In this document: positions 25,955-34,334 of the stretch, piece after piece | Layout: every line of letters starts with the position of its first letter | Numbering within the stretch: position 1 is the stretch's first letter | NCBI RefSeq assembly: GCF_017813235.1 | Contig: NZ_JAGISH010000003.1 | Span: 295,571 to 359,570, forward strand | Direction of reading: 5' to 3' | From: Sagittula salina | Lineage (GTDB): Bacteria > Pseudomonadota > Alphaproteobacteria > Rhodobacterales > Rhodobacteraceae | DNA length: 64,000 bases | The notes under the pieces: model-generated | The model's input: only the letters and a program-made list of their open reading frames with translations | What the model was told of the DNA's origin: nothing | The model's database searches: none | Program-made: the position numbers and the translations under genes

Positions 25955-25985
25955 GGCAAACGCATTTGCCCCGGTCGGACCGACC
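25955..25985. promoter_or_regulatory. Two adjacent inverted repeats upstream of the sensor kinase
   Basis: GGCAAA-CGCA-TTTGCC (25955-25970) is followed 2 bases later by GGTCGG-A-CCGACC (25973-25985). Both dyads are perfect. They lie 35-66 bases before the kinase start, where a repressor or activator would act. Confidence 0.45.
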
Positions 25986-26430
25986 AGTGGAAACCCCTCC
26001 CGATCACGGTAAGACAGCCCTCTCGCAGGCAGCAATGGCCCATGCGGATAGTTGCGTGGCCAAACGGAAGCACAACCAATCAGCGACATGACAGGCCTCG
26101 CGCGCCCGGCACGTCGCCCAGCGGCGGCTCCGCCCCGGCAAGGCCCGCGTGGTGAAAGGTGGTTTGCGTGACCCGCCCCGGCGCGCGCCCCGGCATCAAG
26201 GCGCCGGGGGTGTCGGGGGACGGCGGGCGCCACTTTGGCCACGACATGCAAGACGGAGGGCCCCGCCCGCAACGACCCACCCGTGCCCATCGTCATCAGT
26301 CCAAACACTACCAACTGGACCCGCACCATCTGTAACAATCCCTCACCACTCCCCCCAATCTGCGCCTTTTGGCCGAGTCTGGCCAGCAAGGAATACGCCC
26401 GCACTGGACAGGGCCCGCCCGCGCTGTCAA

Positions 26431-26442
26431 ATTTGATCAAAT
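26431..26442. promoter_or_regulatory. Perfect 12-bp palindrome ATTTGATCAAAT
   Basis: Located 28 bases before the aminotransferase start and overlapped on its left by a second palindrome, TCAAATTTGA. AT-rich in a GC-rich gap, so a regulator binding site is likely. The regulator is unknown. Confidence 0.5.
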
Positions 26443-26470
26443 CCTCTCCCTCATATCGAAGAGTCGCGCC

Positions 26471-27823
26471 ATGAAAGACGAGAACTTTCTCAAGGAAAAC
26501 AACGCCCGCCAGATGTGGCACCCGATGGCGCATCCGGGCGATCAGGCCGCGCATCCTCCAAAGATCATTACGCGCGCAGCCGGTGTGCGGATCACAGATA
26601 TTGACGATCACGCCGTGATCGACGCCGTCGGCGGACTGTGGTGCGTGAACCTCGGCTATTCCAACGATGTGGTGAAGCAATCCATCGCCGACCAGCTTTT
26701 CGAACTGCCCTATTACTCCGCCTTTGCAGGATCGTCGAACCCGCCCGCGATCGAGGCGGCGCACGCCGTGCAGGCGTTCTTTGCCGAGGACGGGATCGAG
26801 CGGGTGTTCTTCACCTCCGGCGGGTCGGACAGCGTGGAAACCTGCCTGCGGCTGGCGCGCCAATATCACCGTCTGCGCGGTGAACCGACCCGGACCAAAT
26901 TCATCTCCCTCAAAAAGGGCTACCACGGCACCCATTTCGGCGGGGCCAGCGTGAACGGCAACAACCGTTTCCGCATCAACTACGAACCGCTGCTGCCGGG
27001 CTGCTACCACCTGCCCGCGCCCTATCCCTACCGCAACCCGTTCAACGAAACCGATCCGGCCCGTCTGGCGCAGCTCATCGCGCAGGCCTTCGAGGACGAA
27101 ATCGCCTTTCAGGGCGCCGAAACCATCGCCGCGCTGATCGTTGAACCGATCCTCGGCGCGGGCGGGGTGATCGTGCCGGATGCCAGCTTCATGCCGCTGA
27201 TGCGCGAGATCTGCGACCGGCACGGCATCCTGATGATCTCCGACGAGGTCATCACCGGCTTCGGCCGCACCGGCGACTGGTCCGGCGCGCGCCACTGGGG
27301 CGTGAAGCCCGACATGATGAGCACGGCAAAGGGCATCACCTCGGGCTATTTCCCGGTGGGCGCGGCGCTCATCTCCGGCAAGGTGGCAGAGGTCTTCGAG
27401 ACGTCGAAACCGGCCGAGGGCACCATCTCCCACGGCTACACCTACTCCGCTCACCCGGTGGGCGCGGCCGCGGTGGTCGCCTGCCTGTCGGAAACCCTGC
27501 GGCTGGACACAAAGGCCAACGCCGCCGCGCGGGGCACGCAGCTTTTTGACGGCGTCCGCAAGCTGGCGGAGAAGCACGGGCTGATCGGCGATGTGCGCGG
27601 CGGTCATGGCCTGATGACCGGGATCGAGCTGGTCTCCGACCGCGCGCAGAAGACCCCGCTTGACGGCACCACGGTGAAACGCATCCACGAAGCGGTCTAC
27701 GAGGCGGGCGCCATGGTGCGCATGTCGGGCCACAACTTCCTGATGTCGCCGCCGCTGACCATCACCGAGGACGAGGTGAACAGCGTTCTCGGGGCACTCG
27801 ACACGGGCTTCGCCTCGGTCTGA
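26471..27823 (+). CDS. Class III aminotransferase (omega-amino acid:pyruvate type)
   Basis: PLP enzyme that moves the amino group of an omega-amino acid, amine or taurine-like substrate to a keto acid, often pyruvate. 450 residues. MWHPMAHPGD, VDAVGGLWCVNLGYSN, FTSGGSDSVETCLRLARQYH (phosphate cup), KKGYHGTHFGGASVNG, EPILGAGGVIVPD, ISDEVITGFGRTGDW and STAKGITSGYFPVGA (Schiff-base Lys) are all present. The N-terminal LKENNARQMWHPM is typical of the beta-alanine/taurine:pyruvate group. The substrate cannot be fixed; no catabolic partner gene is adjacent. Confidence 0.9.
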   Translation: MKDENFLKENNARQMWHPMAHPGDQAAHPPKIITRAAGVRITDIDDHAVIDAVGGLWCVNLGYSNDVVKQSIADQLFELPYYSAFAGSSNPPAIEAAHAVQAFFAEDGIERVFFTSGGSDSVETCLRLARQYHRLRGEPTRTKFISLKKGYHGTHFGGASVNGNNRFRINYEPLLPGCYHLPAPYPYRNPFNETDPARLAQLIAQAFEDEIAFQGAETIAALIVEPILGAGGVIVPDASFMPLMREICDRHGILMISDEVITGFGRTGDWSGARHWGVKPDMMSTAKGITSGYFPVGAALISGKVAEVFETSKPAEGTISHGYTYSAHPVGAAAVVACLSETLRLDTKANAAARGTQLFDGVRKLAEKHGLIGDVRGGHGLMTGIELVSDRAQKTPLDGTTVKRIHEAVYEAGAMVRMSGHNFLMSPPLTITEDEVNSVLGALDTGFASV

Positions 27824-27958
27824 TACACGGAACGAAGGGCGGGCATGGGTCCGCCCCCCTGCAATCCTCCACCTCCCGAAGCATGACCGCAAGACGCCCG
27901 CCAAAGGCTCCGGCCGGAAACAGCACCCCCGGGAAAACCTGCATTCCATCCTTTTCAA

Positions 27959-27974
27959 ATTCTGCTTTTAGAAT
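27959..27974. promoter_or_regulatory. SqrR/BigR-like operator ATTC-N8-GAAT
   Basis: ATTC, eight bases (TGCTTTTA), then GAAT, followed directly by an AT-rich TATATAG stretch that can serve as a -10 region. It lies 54 bases before the SulP gene. This is the spacing I recall for the persulfide-sensing ArsR-type repressors SqrR and BigR, which control sulfur genes in alphaproteobacteria. No such regulator gene is in the window. Confidence 0.5.
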
Positions 27975-28027
27975 ATATAGAGGTCCAAACGGCGAGTCGT
28001 CGCCCCTCCAATCTGCAGGACACCCAA

Positions 28028-29821
28028 ATGAAGCTTCCACGATTGTCCGCGAAGACCTTCACCCAGTACATGCCGATTCTCCAGTGGGGCCGGCAGTACG
28101 ACAGGGACCAGGCCACCTCCGACCTCGTTGCCGCCGTGATCGTCACGATCATGCTGATCCCGCAATCGCTGGCCTATGCGCTGCTCGCCGGCCTGCCCGC
28201 CGAAATGGGCCTTTATGCCTCCATCCTGCCGCTGGTGGCCTACGCCATCTTCGGCACCTCCCGCGCGCTGGCCGTCGGCCCCGTCGCCGTCGTGTCGCTG
28301 ATGACCGCCGCCGCCATCGGCAACCTCGGGCTGACCGATCCGGTGGAAATCGCCATGGCCGCAGGCACGCTCGCATTCATCTCCGGCGCCTTCCTCATGG
28401 TCATGGGCGTGTTCAAGCTCGGCTTTGTGGCGAATTTCCTGTCGCACCCGGTTATCGCGGGATTCATCACCGCCTCCGGCATCCTGATCGCCACCTCGCA
28501 GCTGAAGCATATCTTCGGCATCTCCGCAGGCGGTCACAACCTCGTCGAGACGGTCGAATCCCTGCTCGCCCATCAGGATCAGGCCAACATCATCACCATG
28601 GGCATCGGCCTGACCGTGACCGGCTTCCTGTTCTGGGTCCGCAAGGGCCTGAAACCCCTGCTGATCTCCACCGGCATGAAACCGCGCCTTGCCGACATCG
28701 CGGCCAAGGCCGGGCCCGTCGCCGCCGTTGCGGCGACCATCCTCGCCACATGGGCCTTTGGCCTGCACGACAAGGGCGTGAAGATCGTCGGCGACGTGCC
28801 CATGGGCCTGCCGCCGCTGACGTTGCCGTCGCTTGACGGCACGCTCTGGGGGCAACTGGCGCTGCCCGCCATCCTGATCTCCATCATCGGCTTCGTCGAA
28901 TCCGTCTCCGTGGCGCAGACGCTGGCCGCCAAGCGCCGCCAGCGCATTGTCCCGGATCAGGAACTGATCGGCCTCGGCGCGTCCAACATCGCCTCCGCCG
29001 TGACGGGGGGCTACCCGGTGACGGGCGGCTTTGCCCGCTCCGTGGTGAACTTCGACGCCGGTGCGGAAACCCCCGCCGCAGGTGCCTATACCGCCGTGGG
29101 CATCGGCCTTGCCGCGCTGCTGCTGACGCCGCTGCTGTACTTCCTCCCCATTGCCACGCTGGCCGCGACGATCATCGTCGCCGTGCTGTCGCTGGTCGAC
29201 CTGTCGATCCTGACAAAGGCCTGGGGCTATTCAAAGGTCGACTTCGCCGCCGTCGCCGCGACGATCTTCCTGACCCTCGGGCTGGGCGTCGAAGTCGGCG
29301 TCTCCGCCGGTGTGCTGATCTCCATCGGTCTGCACCTCTACAAGACCTCGCGTCCGCACGTCGCCGAAATCGGCCTCGTCCCCGGCACGCAGCACTTCCG
29401 GAACATCCTGCGGCACACGGTCGAAACCCGGCCGCACCTCGTCACCCTGCGCGTCGACGAAAGCCTGTATTTCGCCAATGCGCGGTTCCTTGAGGATTAC
29501 GTGCTGAACCGCGTCGCCTGCGAAGAACCGATCACCGACGTGGTTCTGAACTGCCCCGCCGTGAACGAAATCGACATGTCTGCGCTGGAAACGCTGGAGG
29601 AACTGAACCGCCGCCTGTCGGAAATGGACATCCGCCTGCACCTGTCCGAAGTCAAAGGCCCCGTGACGGACCGCCTCAAACGCTCGCACTTCCTCGATGA
29701 CCTCACCGGGCAGGTCTTCCTGTCACAGTTTCAGGCATGGGAGGCGCTCAGCCCGACCCCCGCACCCGTTACGCGGCCGGAAACCGACACCGGCCCCTCA
29801 GCGGAGTCGAACGCGGCCTGA
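28028..29821 (+). CDS. SulP-family anion transporter with STAS domain
   Basis: 597 residues. The membrane part (about 25-430) starts DLVAAVIVTIMLIPQSLAYALLAGLPAEMGLYASILPL and contains AVGPVAVVSLMTAAAIG, GFVESVSVAQTLA, QELIGLGASNIASAVTGGYPVTGGFARSVVN: the canonical SulP signatures. The C-terminal STAS domain is about 450-560 (HLVTLRVDESLYFANARFLEDYV; AVNEIDMSALETLEEL). SulP proteins carry sulfate, bicarbonate or dicarboxylates. The operator upstream favours a sulfur anion; this is inference. Its 3' end overlaps the convergent phosphatase gene by 24 bp. Confidence 0.93.
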   Translation: MKLPRLSAKTFTQYMPILQWGRQYDRDQATSDLVAAVIVTIMLIPQSLAYALLAGLPAEMGLYASILPLVAYAIFGTSRALAVGPVAVVSLMTAAAIGNLGLTDPVEIAMAAGTLAFISGAFLMVMGVFKLGFVANFLSHPVIAGFITASGILIATSQLKHIFGISAGGHNLVETVESLLAHQDQANIITMGIGLTVTGFLFWVRKGLKPLLISTGMKPRLADIAAKAGPVAAVAATILATWAFGLHDKGVKIVGDVPMGLPPLTLPSLDGTLWGQLALPAILISIIGFVESVSVAQTLAAKRRQRIVPDQELIGLGASNIASAVTGGYPVTGGFARSVVNFDAGAETPAAGAYTAVGIGLAALLLTPLLYFLPIATLAATIIVAVLSLVDLSILTKAWGYSKVDFAAVAATIFLTLGLGVEVGVSAGVLISIGLHLYKTSRPHVAEIGLVPGTQHFRNILRHTVETRPHLVTLRVDESLYFANARFLEDYVLNRVACEEPITDVVLNCPAVNEIDMSALETLEELNRRLSEMDIRLHLSEVKGPVTDRLKRSHFLDDLTGQVFLSQFQAWEALSPTPAPVTRPETDTGPSAESNAA

Positions 29822-30526
29822 CTCCCGGAGGGCGTGGATCGTCTCGCCCTCGAACACGGCCACCGTGAGAGGCTTGCCATAGCCCGCCCCGGTATCGAGG
29901 TTCAGCCGGTTGACGCGCAGATCGGGCGTCTCGACCGGCGTGTGCCCATGCACCACAAGCGCGCCGTGATCGGTTTCGTCGTGCAGGAACGCTTCGCGGA
30001 TCCATACAAGGTCGTCCTCGTGCTGATCCGACAGCGCCACGCCCGGCCGCACGCCCGCATGGGCAAAGAACAGCCCCGTCTCGCGGTGGCAGATCTTCAG
30101 GCTGGCCAGAAACTCCAGATGTGCGTCGGGCACCCGCTCGCGCAGCGTTTGGGCCAGATCCTCGGAACGGATGCGCTCCGGCACGTCCACACCATAGCTT
30201 TGCATGGTTTCGCGCCCGCCGATGTTGGGATGCGTCCAGTCGTAGCCGATCAGAAGGTGCGGATCGTTGCGCGGCTTCGGCGGCAGCACGAACCATTCGA
30301 ACAGGCGGTCGTGGTTGCCCTTGACGCAGGTCCAGTTGCGCCCCTTGGCAAGCCCCTCGGTCAGCGTGTCGATCACGCCCTTCGAATCCGGTCCCCGGTC
30401 GACGTAATCGCCCAGAAAGACGATGCGCGCTTCCGTGCCGCCGTCGTTTTCGATACGGGCCAGCGCCGTGTCGAGCATGGCGCTCTGGCCGTGAATGTCG
30501 CCAATGGCGTAGATCCTGTCTGTCAT
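29798..30526 (-). CDS. Metallophosphoesterase (PPP-type phosphatase)
   Basis: 242 residues from the ATG at 30526. The metal-site motifs come in order: GDIHG (residues 8-12), GDYVDRGPDSKG (about 40-50), KGNHDRL (about 70-76), and later HAGVRPG and HGHTPV. This is the bacterial serine/threonine or diadenosine tetraphosphatase-like group (PrpA/ApaH-like). Substrate unknown: protein phosphate or a dinucleotide. It is convergent with SulP and overlaps its last 24 bases. Confidence 0.9.
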   Translation of the reverse strand: MTDRIYAIGDIHGQSAMLDTALARIENDGGTEARIVFLGDYVDRGPDSKGVIDTLTEGLAKGRNWTCVKGNHDRLFEWFVLPPKPRNDPHLLIGYDWTHPNIGGRETMQSYGVDVPERIRSEDLAQTLRERVPDAHLEFLASLKICHRETGLFFAHAGVRPGVALSDQHEDDLVWIREAFLHDETDHGALVVHGHTPVETPDLRVNRLNLDTGAGYGKPLTVAVFEGETIHALRESGRVRLR

Positions 30527-30850
30527 GCGGCAGACGTAGCACGGTCGCAGGGGGCCGACCACTGCGTGCAGCGCCGCGCGACATGGCTACGCAGATCGCC
30601 GGGGCATTCCCGGTTCCCTTCAGACCTTGTCGTTTCGCGCGGGATCATTTCACGCGGGCGATTCCTCCGTCAGGACAGATCACGAGAGGTATTTCACCCA
30701 TATTCACGCTGCTTGCCTCGGTGTCCGGCAGTCTGGGAACAGGCCGGGGAATCCCGAAGTCAGCGCCGCGCGTCCATGGCGTGTCTCTCGCGCAGACACA
30801 CCTGCCCCTGCCGGGATGAAGCGGCTTTTCCATCGTCGCCGCCTGCCTGA

Positions 30851-30882
30851 TAGCGGCCCGATACTGGCCCGATACTGGCTTG
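30851..30882. repeat. 11-bp direct repeat GCCCGATACTG
   Basis: Two exact copies of TACTGGCCCGA-type units with flanking diverged copies (TAGCGGCCCGA before, TACTGGCTTGG after). Confidence 0.6.
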
Positions 30883-31050
30883 GCCCATGGCGCGGGACCG
30901 GCCCGCGCTGCCGCACTTGGGGACAATATGAGCCGCACTCGCCGCCATGGTGGCCGCCATCGTACCGAGGCTCCTCACGCCGCACATCAAACAGGGCGCC
31001 TACCACCCCGTACCGGGCTACTGCCCCCCCCCGCGCGGGAACAGCAAGAC

Positions 31051-31096
31051 ACGGGGCCTGTGAAACGGGGCCTGTGAAACGCGGGACCTGTGAAAC
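31051..31096. repeat. 14-bp tandem repeat (A)CGGGGCCTGTGAA
   Basis: Two exact 14-bp copies followed by a 16-bp variant, ACGCGGGACCTGTGAA. GC-rich units with a conserved CCTGTGAAAC end. Confidence 0.7.
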
Positions 31097-31258
31097 CGGC
31101 GGCGCTGGCCGCCCTGCGCCGCTTTCCACAGCTCAGGTCACGCGCTCCGCAACCCGCCCAAAATCCTCATCCGGGGCCCCAAGAGGTTCACACCCGGTAA
31201 ACGCGGCCCCGTAACCTCCTGATTTCGCTTGTCCGACAAGACGTCCCAGCATGGGACA

Positions 31259-32443
31259 TCAGGCCAGCCTTACCGGCATGTTGAGCGGCCCCCGAAATCC
31301 GAACCCGGACCAGACCACGCTCTCGGGTTCCTCCAGGCTCATGTCCGGGAATCGGTCGAACAGGAGGGGCAGCATGATCTGGGCCAGCATCATCCGCGCC
31401 ACATGGGTGCCCTGGCAGAAATGCGGGCCATTACCGAAACTCTGGTGGGTCTTTCTGGGCCGGAAGAGGTCGTAGACATGGCCGTTTTCATGGACCTCCT
31501 CGTCATGCCCGGCGCTGGCCTGGCTGGTCATGACCACCTTGCCCTTCGGGATGAAATGGCCGCGAATCTCGGTATCCTCGGTGACGAGCCGCGAAGAGGT
31601 CTGGATCGGCGCCACCCATCGCACGCCCTCCTCGAAGGCCTCGGTGAACCACTTGTCATCCTCCTTCATCGCGGCCTTGAAATCCGGGTTGCCAAGCACC
31701 CCGTAAAGGATCGTACAAAGCGCGTCGCGCGGCTCGTTGATGCCGCCGCCGATGGCGATCTTGATGTTGGCCTCGATCTGGGTCAGTGGGATCGGGTCCT
31801 CGGCATTGACCATGGCCGACAGGGCGGACGGCCCCTTCTCCACCCGGTGCTGCTCCGCCTCGCGGGCAAAGAGCGCGTTCATCGCGCCATGGGCCGCGTC
31901 GGTGATCTCGAACGGCTCCGGCGCCCAGCCAAAGTTCCCCGCCCCGTCGATCAGTGCCTGCGACCAGTGAATCATCTCGGCGTCGGTGGCGGATTCGATG
32001 CCGAGCAGGTGCGTCAGGCAGCGCGCCGCGAAGGGTGCCGCCAAAGCCGGGAAGATATCGACCACCTCGCCGCGCGGCAGGCGCGCGACGTAGTCCTCGG
32101 CGACCCTCTGGTAGATCCCGCGCCAGTGGCCACGCAGGTTCTTCGGCGCAAAAGCCGGCGCCATGGCCCCCCGCTCGCGGGCGTGCTCCTCGCCATCCTT
32201 CCGCATCAGGGTATGCGCCATGAAGGCCCGCTGCATCGGCGTTTGCGGGTCATCCGAAGAGAACAGGACCGGATTATCCTTCACCGCCTTGGTGTCGGCG
32301 GCCTTGGTCAGAAGAATGCGGTTGATGGCCGGAACTTCGACCACCGGAGCCTCCGCCCGCAGGCGGCGATAGATGGTGTAGGGGTCGCGGACAAGATCCG
32401 GGATCACGATGGACGTATCCACCGGAATGGCAAGGGTCGTCAT
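31259..32443 (-). CDS. Cytochrome P450 with unusual I-helix
   Basis: Haem monooxygenase-type protein, 394 residues from the ATG at 32443 (an in-frame start 75 bases upstream lacks support). The haem loop FGNGPHFCQGTHVARM holds the Cys ligand in its usual context, and EEGVRWVAP is the ExxR of helix K. The I-helix segment reads IAIGGGINEPRDAL, so the conserved acid-Thr pair that feeds protons to bound oxygen is replaced by Asn-Glu-Pro. No ferredoxin or reductase gene is near. The substrate is unknown; the I-helix change may mean altered oxygen activation or use of peroxide. Confidence 0.9.
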   Translation of the reverse strand: MTTLAIPVDTSIVIPDLVRDPYTIYRRLRAEAPVVEVPAINRILLTKAADTKAVKDNPVLFSSDDPQTPMQRAFMAHTLMRKDGEEHARERGAMAPAFAPKNLRGHWRGIYQRVAEDYVARLPRGEVVDIFPALAAPFAARCLTHLLGIESATDAEMIHWSQALIDGAGNFGWAPEPFEITDAAHGAMNALFAREAEQHRVEKGPSALSAMVNAEDPIPLTQIEANIKIAIGGGINEPRDALCTILYGVLGNPDFKAAMKEDDKWFTEAFEEGVRWVAPIQTSSRLVTEDTEIRGHFIPKGKVVMTSQASAGHDEEVHENGHVYDLFRPRKTHQSFGNGPHFCQGTHVARMMLAQIMLPLLFDRFPDMSLEEPESVVWSGFGFRGPLNMPVRLA

Positions 32444-32658
32444 GATGTGCTCTCCTCCCAGAGATTTCGTCCACTCTTGAACAAAATCGGGAGTCGCACA
32501 AGCGAAACGGGTGGCCACGGATTCCGTGCAATGGAAAAAGTATCCCCCGGCCCTTCCAGACGGGACTCCGACTCGCGAAGCCCGCTTTCGCGGCCGGGGG
32601 AACGACTTGTCTCCGGGCGACCTGTGGGGCCGCCCATATCAGATTTCAGATGACGCGT

Positions 32659-34254
32659 TCAGGCCACGTCGAACGACAGCGGCTTTACCTGCTGGAACAG
32701 GCCGGTGGCCTTCAGGTCCGCGATTGCCTTCTCCGGGATCGGCTCGTCGATGTAGAGCAGCGCGATGGCCTCGCCCTTCGCCACTGCGCGGCCGAGGGTG
32801 AAGTTCGCGATGTTCACGCCGTTGGCGCCGCAGGTCTGGCCCAGTGTACCGATGATGCCCGGGACATCCTCGTTGGTGGTGTAGACCATGTGGCGGCCCA
32901 CCTCCGCGTCGATGTTGATCCCCTTGATCTGGATGAAGCGCGGCTTGCCATCGGAGAACACCGTGCCCGCGATGGAACGCTCCTTGGACTCGGTCACCAC
33001 GGTCACCTTGACGTAGCCCTCAAAAGCCCCGGTCTGGGCCTGGTTCGTGGTCGAGATCTTGATGCCCCGCTCGGCGGCGATCAGCGGCGCGGAGACCATG
33101 TTCACGTCCGGGTTCACCGACTTCATGATCCCGGCAATCAAAGAGCAGTTCAGCGCCTTGAGGTTCATGGTCGCGGCGTGGCCGTCGTAGAGGATGTTGA
33201 TCGCCTTGATCGGCTCATCGGTCATCTGACCGATAAAGTTGCCGAGGTGCCCGGCCAGGTCGATCCACGGGCCCATGACCTTTGCCTCTTCGGCGGTGAC
33301 ATTGGGCATGTTCAACGCGTTGGTCACGGCGCCGGTCAGCAGGTAGTCGGACATCTGCTCCGCCACCTGAAGGGCGACGTTCTCCTGCGCCTCGGTGGTC
33401 GACGCGCCAAGGTGCGGTGTGCAGACAACGTTGGGCAGGTTGAACAGCGGGTTCTCCTTCGCGGGTTCCTCCGCAAAGACGTCAAAGGCGGCGCCTGCCA
33501 CATGGCCCGACGTGACGAGTTCGGCCAGCGCGGCCTCGTCCACCAGACCACCACGGGCGCAGTTGATGATGCGCACGCCTTTCTTCGTCTTTTCGAGGTT
33601 TTCCTTCGAGAGGATGTTGCGGGTGCCGTCGGTCAGCGGAACGTGCAGGGTGATGAAGTCGGCGCGCTTGAGCAATTCCTCCAGTTCCACCTTCTCGACC
33701 TGCATCTCCTCGGCCTTCTCTTCCGACAGGAAGGGGTCGTAGGCGATGACCTTCATCTTCAGGCCGCGCGCGCGGTCGCAGACGATGCCGCCGATGTTAC
33801 CCGCGCCGATCACGCCCAGCGTCTTGCCGGTCAGCTCGACGCCCATGAACTTCGACTTCTCCCACTTGCCCGCATGGGTGGAGGCGGAGGCCTCAGGGAT
33901 CTGGCGGGCGACGGCAAACATCATGGCGATGGCGTGCTCGGCAGTGGTGATCATGTTGCCGAAGGGCGTGTTCATGACGATCACGCCTTTCTTCGACGCC
34001 GCTTCCTTGTCGACGTTATCGGTGCCGATGCCGGCGCGGCCGACGACCTTGAGGTTGGTGGCGTGCTCCAGCAGGGAGGGGGTCACCTTGGTCGCGGAGC
34101 GGATCGCGAGGCCATCGTATTGGCCGATGATCTCGGCCAGCTTTTCCTTGTCCTTGCCGACGTCGGGCAGATAGTCGACCTCGATTCCGCGATCGCGGAA
34201 GATCTGGACGGCGGTTTCGGAGAGCTTGTCGGAGACGAGAACTTTGGGAGCCAT
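32659..34254 (-). CDS. serA: D-3-phosphoglycerate dehydrogenase
   Basis: First enzyme of serine synthesis, oxidising 3-phosphoglycerate with NAD+. 531 residues, the long form. VGRAGIGTDNVD, TLGVIGAGNIGGIV (Rossmann loop), NCARGGLVDEAAL (catalytic Arg region) and CTPHLGASTTEAQENVA (catalytic His) are in order. The intervening allosteric domain is about 320-450 and the C-terminal ACT domain (MVYTTNEDVPGIIGTLGQTCGANGVNIANFTLGR) about 455-531, so serine feedback is possible. It lies 80 bp after serC on the same strand and is probably co-transcribed. Confidence 0.97.
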   Translation of the reverse strand: MAPKVLVSDKLSETAVQIFRDRGIEVDYLPDVGKDKEKLAEIIGQYDGLAIRSATKVTPSLLEHATNLKVVGRAGIGTDNVDKEAASKKGVIVMNTPFGNMITTAEHAIAMMFAVARQIPEASASTHAGKWEKSKFMGVELTGKTLGVIGAGNIGGIVCDRARGLKMKVIAYDPFLSEEKAEEMQVEKVELEELLKRADFITLHVPLTDGTRNILSKENLEKTKKGVRIINCARGGLVDEAALAELVTSGHVAGAAFDVFAEEPAKENPLFNLPNVVCTPHLGASTTEAQENVALQVAEQMSDYLLTGAVTNALNMPNVTAEEAKVMGPWIDLAGHLGNFIGQMTDEPIKAINILYDGHAATMNLKALNCSLIAGIMKSVNPDVNMVSAPLIAAERGIKISTTNQAQTGAFEGYVKVTVVTESKERSIAGTVFSDGKPRFIQIKGINIDAEVGRHMVYTTNEDVPGIIGTLGQTCGANGVNIANFTLGRAVAKGEAIALLYIDEPIPEKAIADLKATGLFQQVKPLSFDVA

Positions 34255-34334
34255 GTCAGGGGTCCTTCAGGATGCAATGGGGGTGTGGGGCCCCGCCGGG
34301 GGCCCCGATTTATCCGTGAAAAGGCGTGTGCGGA

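Larger units (their letters stand above)
25920..26470. other. 551-bp divergent gap between sensor kinase and aminotransferase
   Basis: No supported gene. Two adjacent inverted repeats lie near the kinase start (25955-25985) and a 12-bp palindrome lies near the aminotransferase start (26431-26442). The middle, 26090-26300, is GC-rich and unremarkable; 26300-26400 is somewhat richer in A+T and C-tracts. Confidence 0.5.
30527..31258. other. 732-bp gap with short tandem repeats
   Basis: The largest gap in the window. I see no coding region that I can support on either strand: open frames here lack ribosome sites and give arginine/proline-rich low-complexity products. It carries two direct-repeat tracts, 30851-30882 and 31051-31096, and the phosphatase promoter on the minus strand must lie near 30530-30650. 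A small RNA is possible but no specific signal supports one. Confidence 0.5.

Noticed and set aside
26427..26442. FNR/FnrL box before the aminotransferase
   Set aside because: TTTGATCAAA lacks the TTGAT-N4-ATCAA spacing of FNR-type sites; the half-sites abut without the 4-bp gap.
25916..27958. 680-codon minus-strand frame opposite the aminotransferase
   Set aside because: It spans the divergent gap and the reverse of a well-supported aminotransferase; no motif or ribosome site.
30527..31258. Small coding genes in the large gap
   Set aside because: Several open frames exist on both strands, but they are Arg/Pro-rich, cross the tandem repeats and lack ribosome sites.
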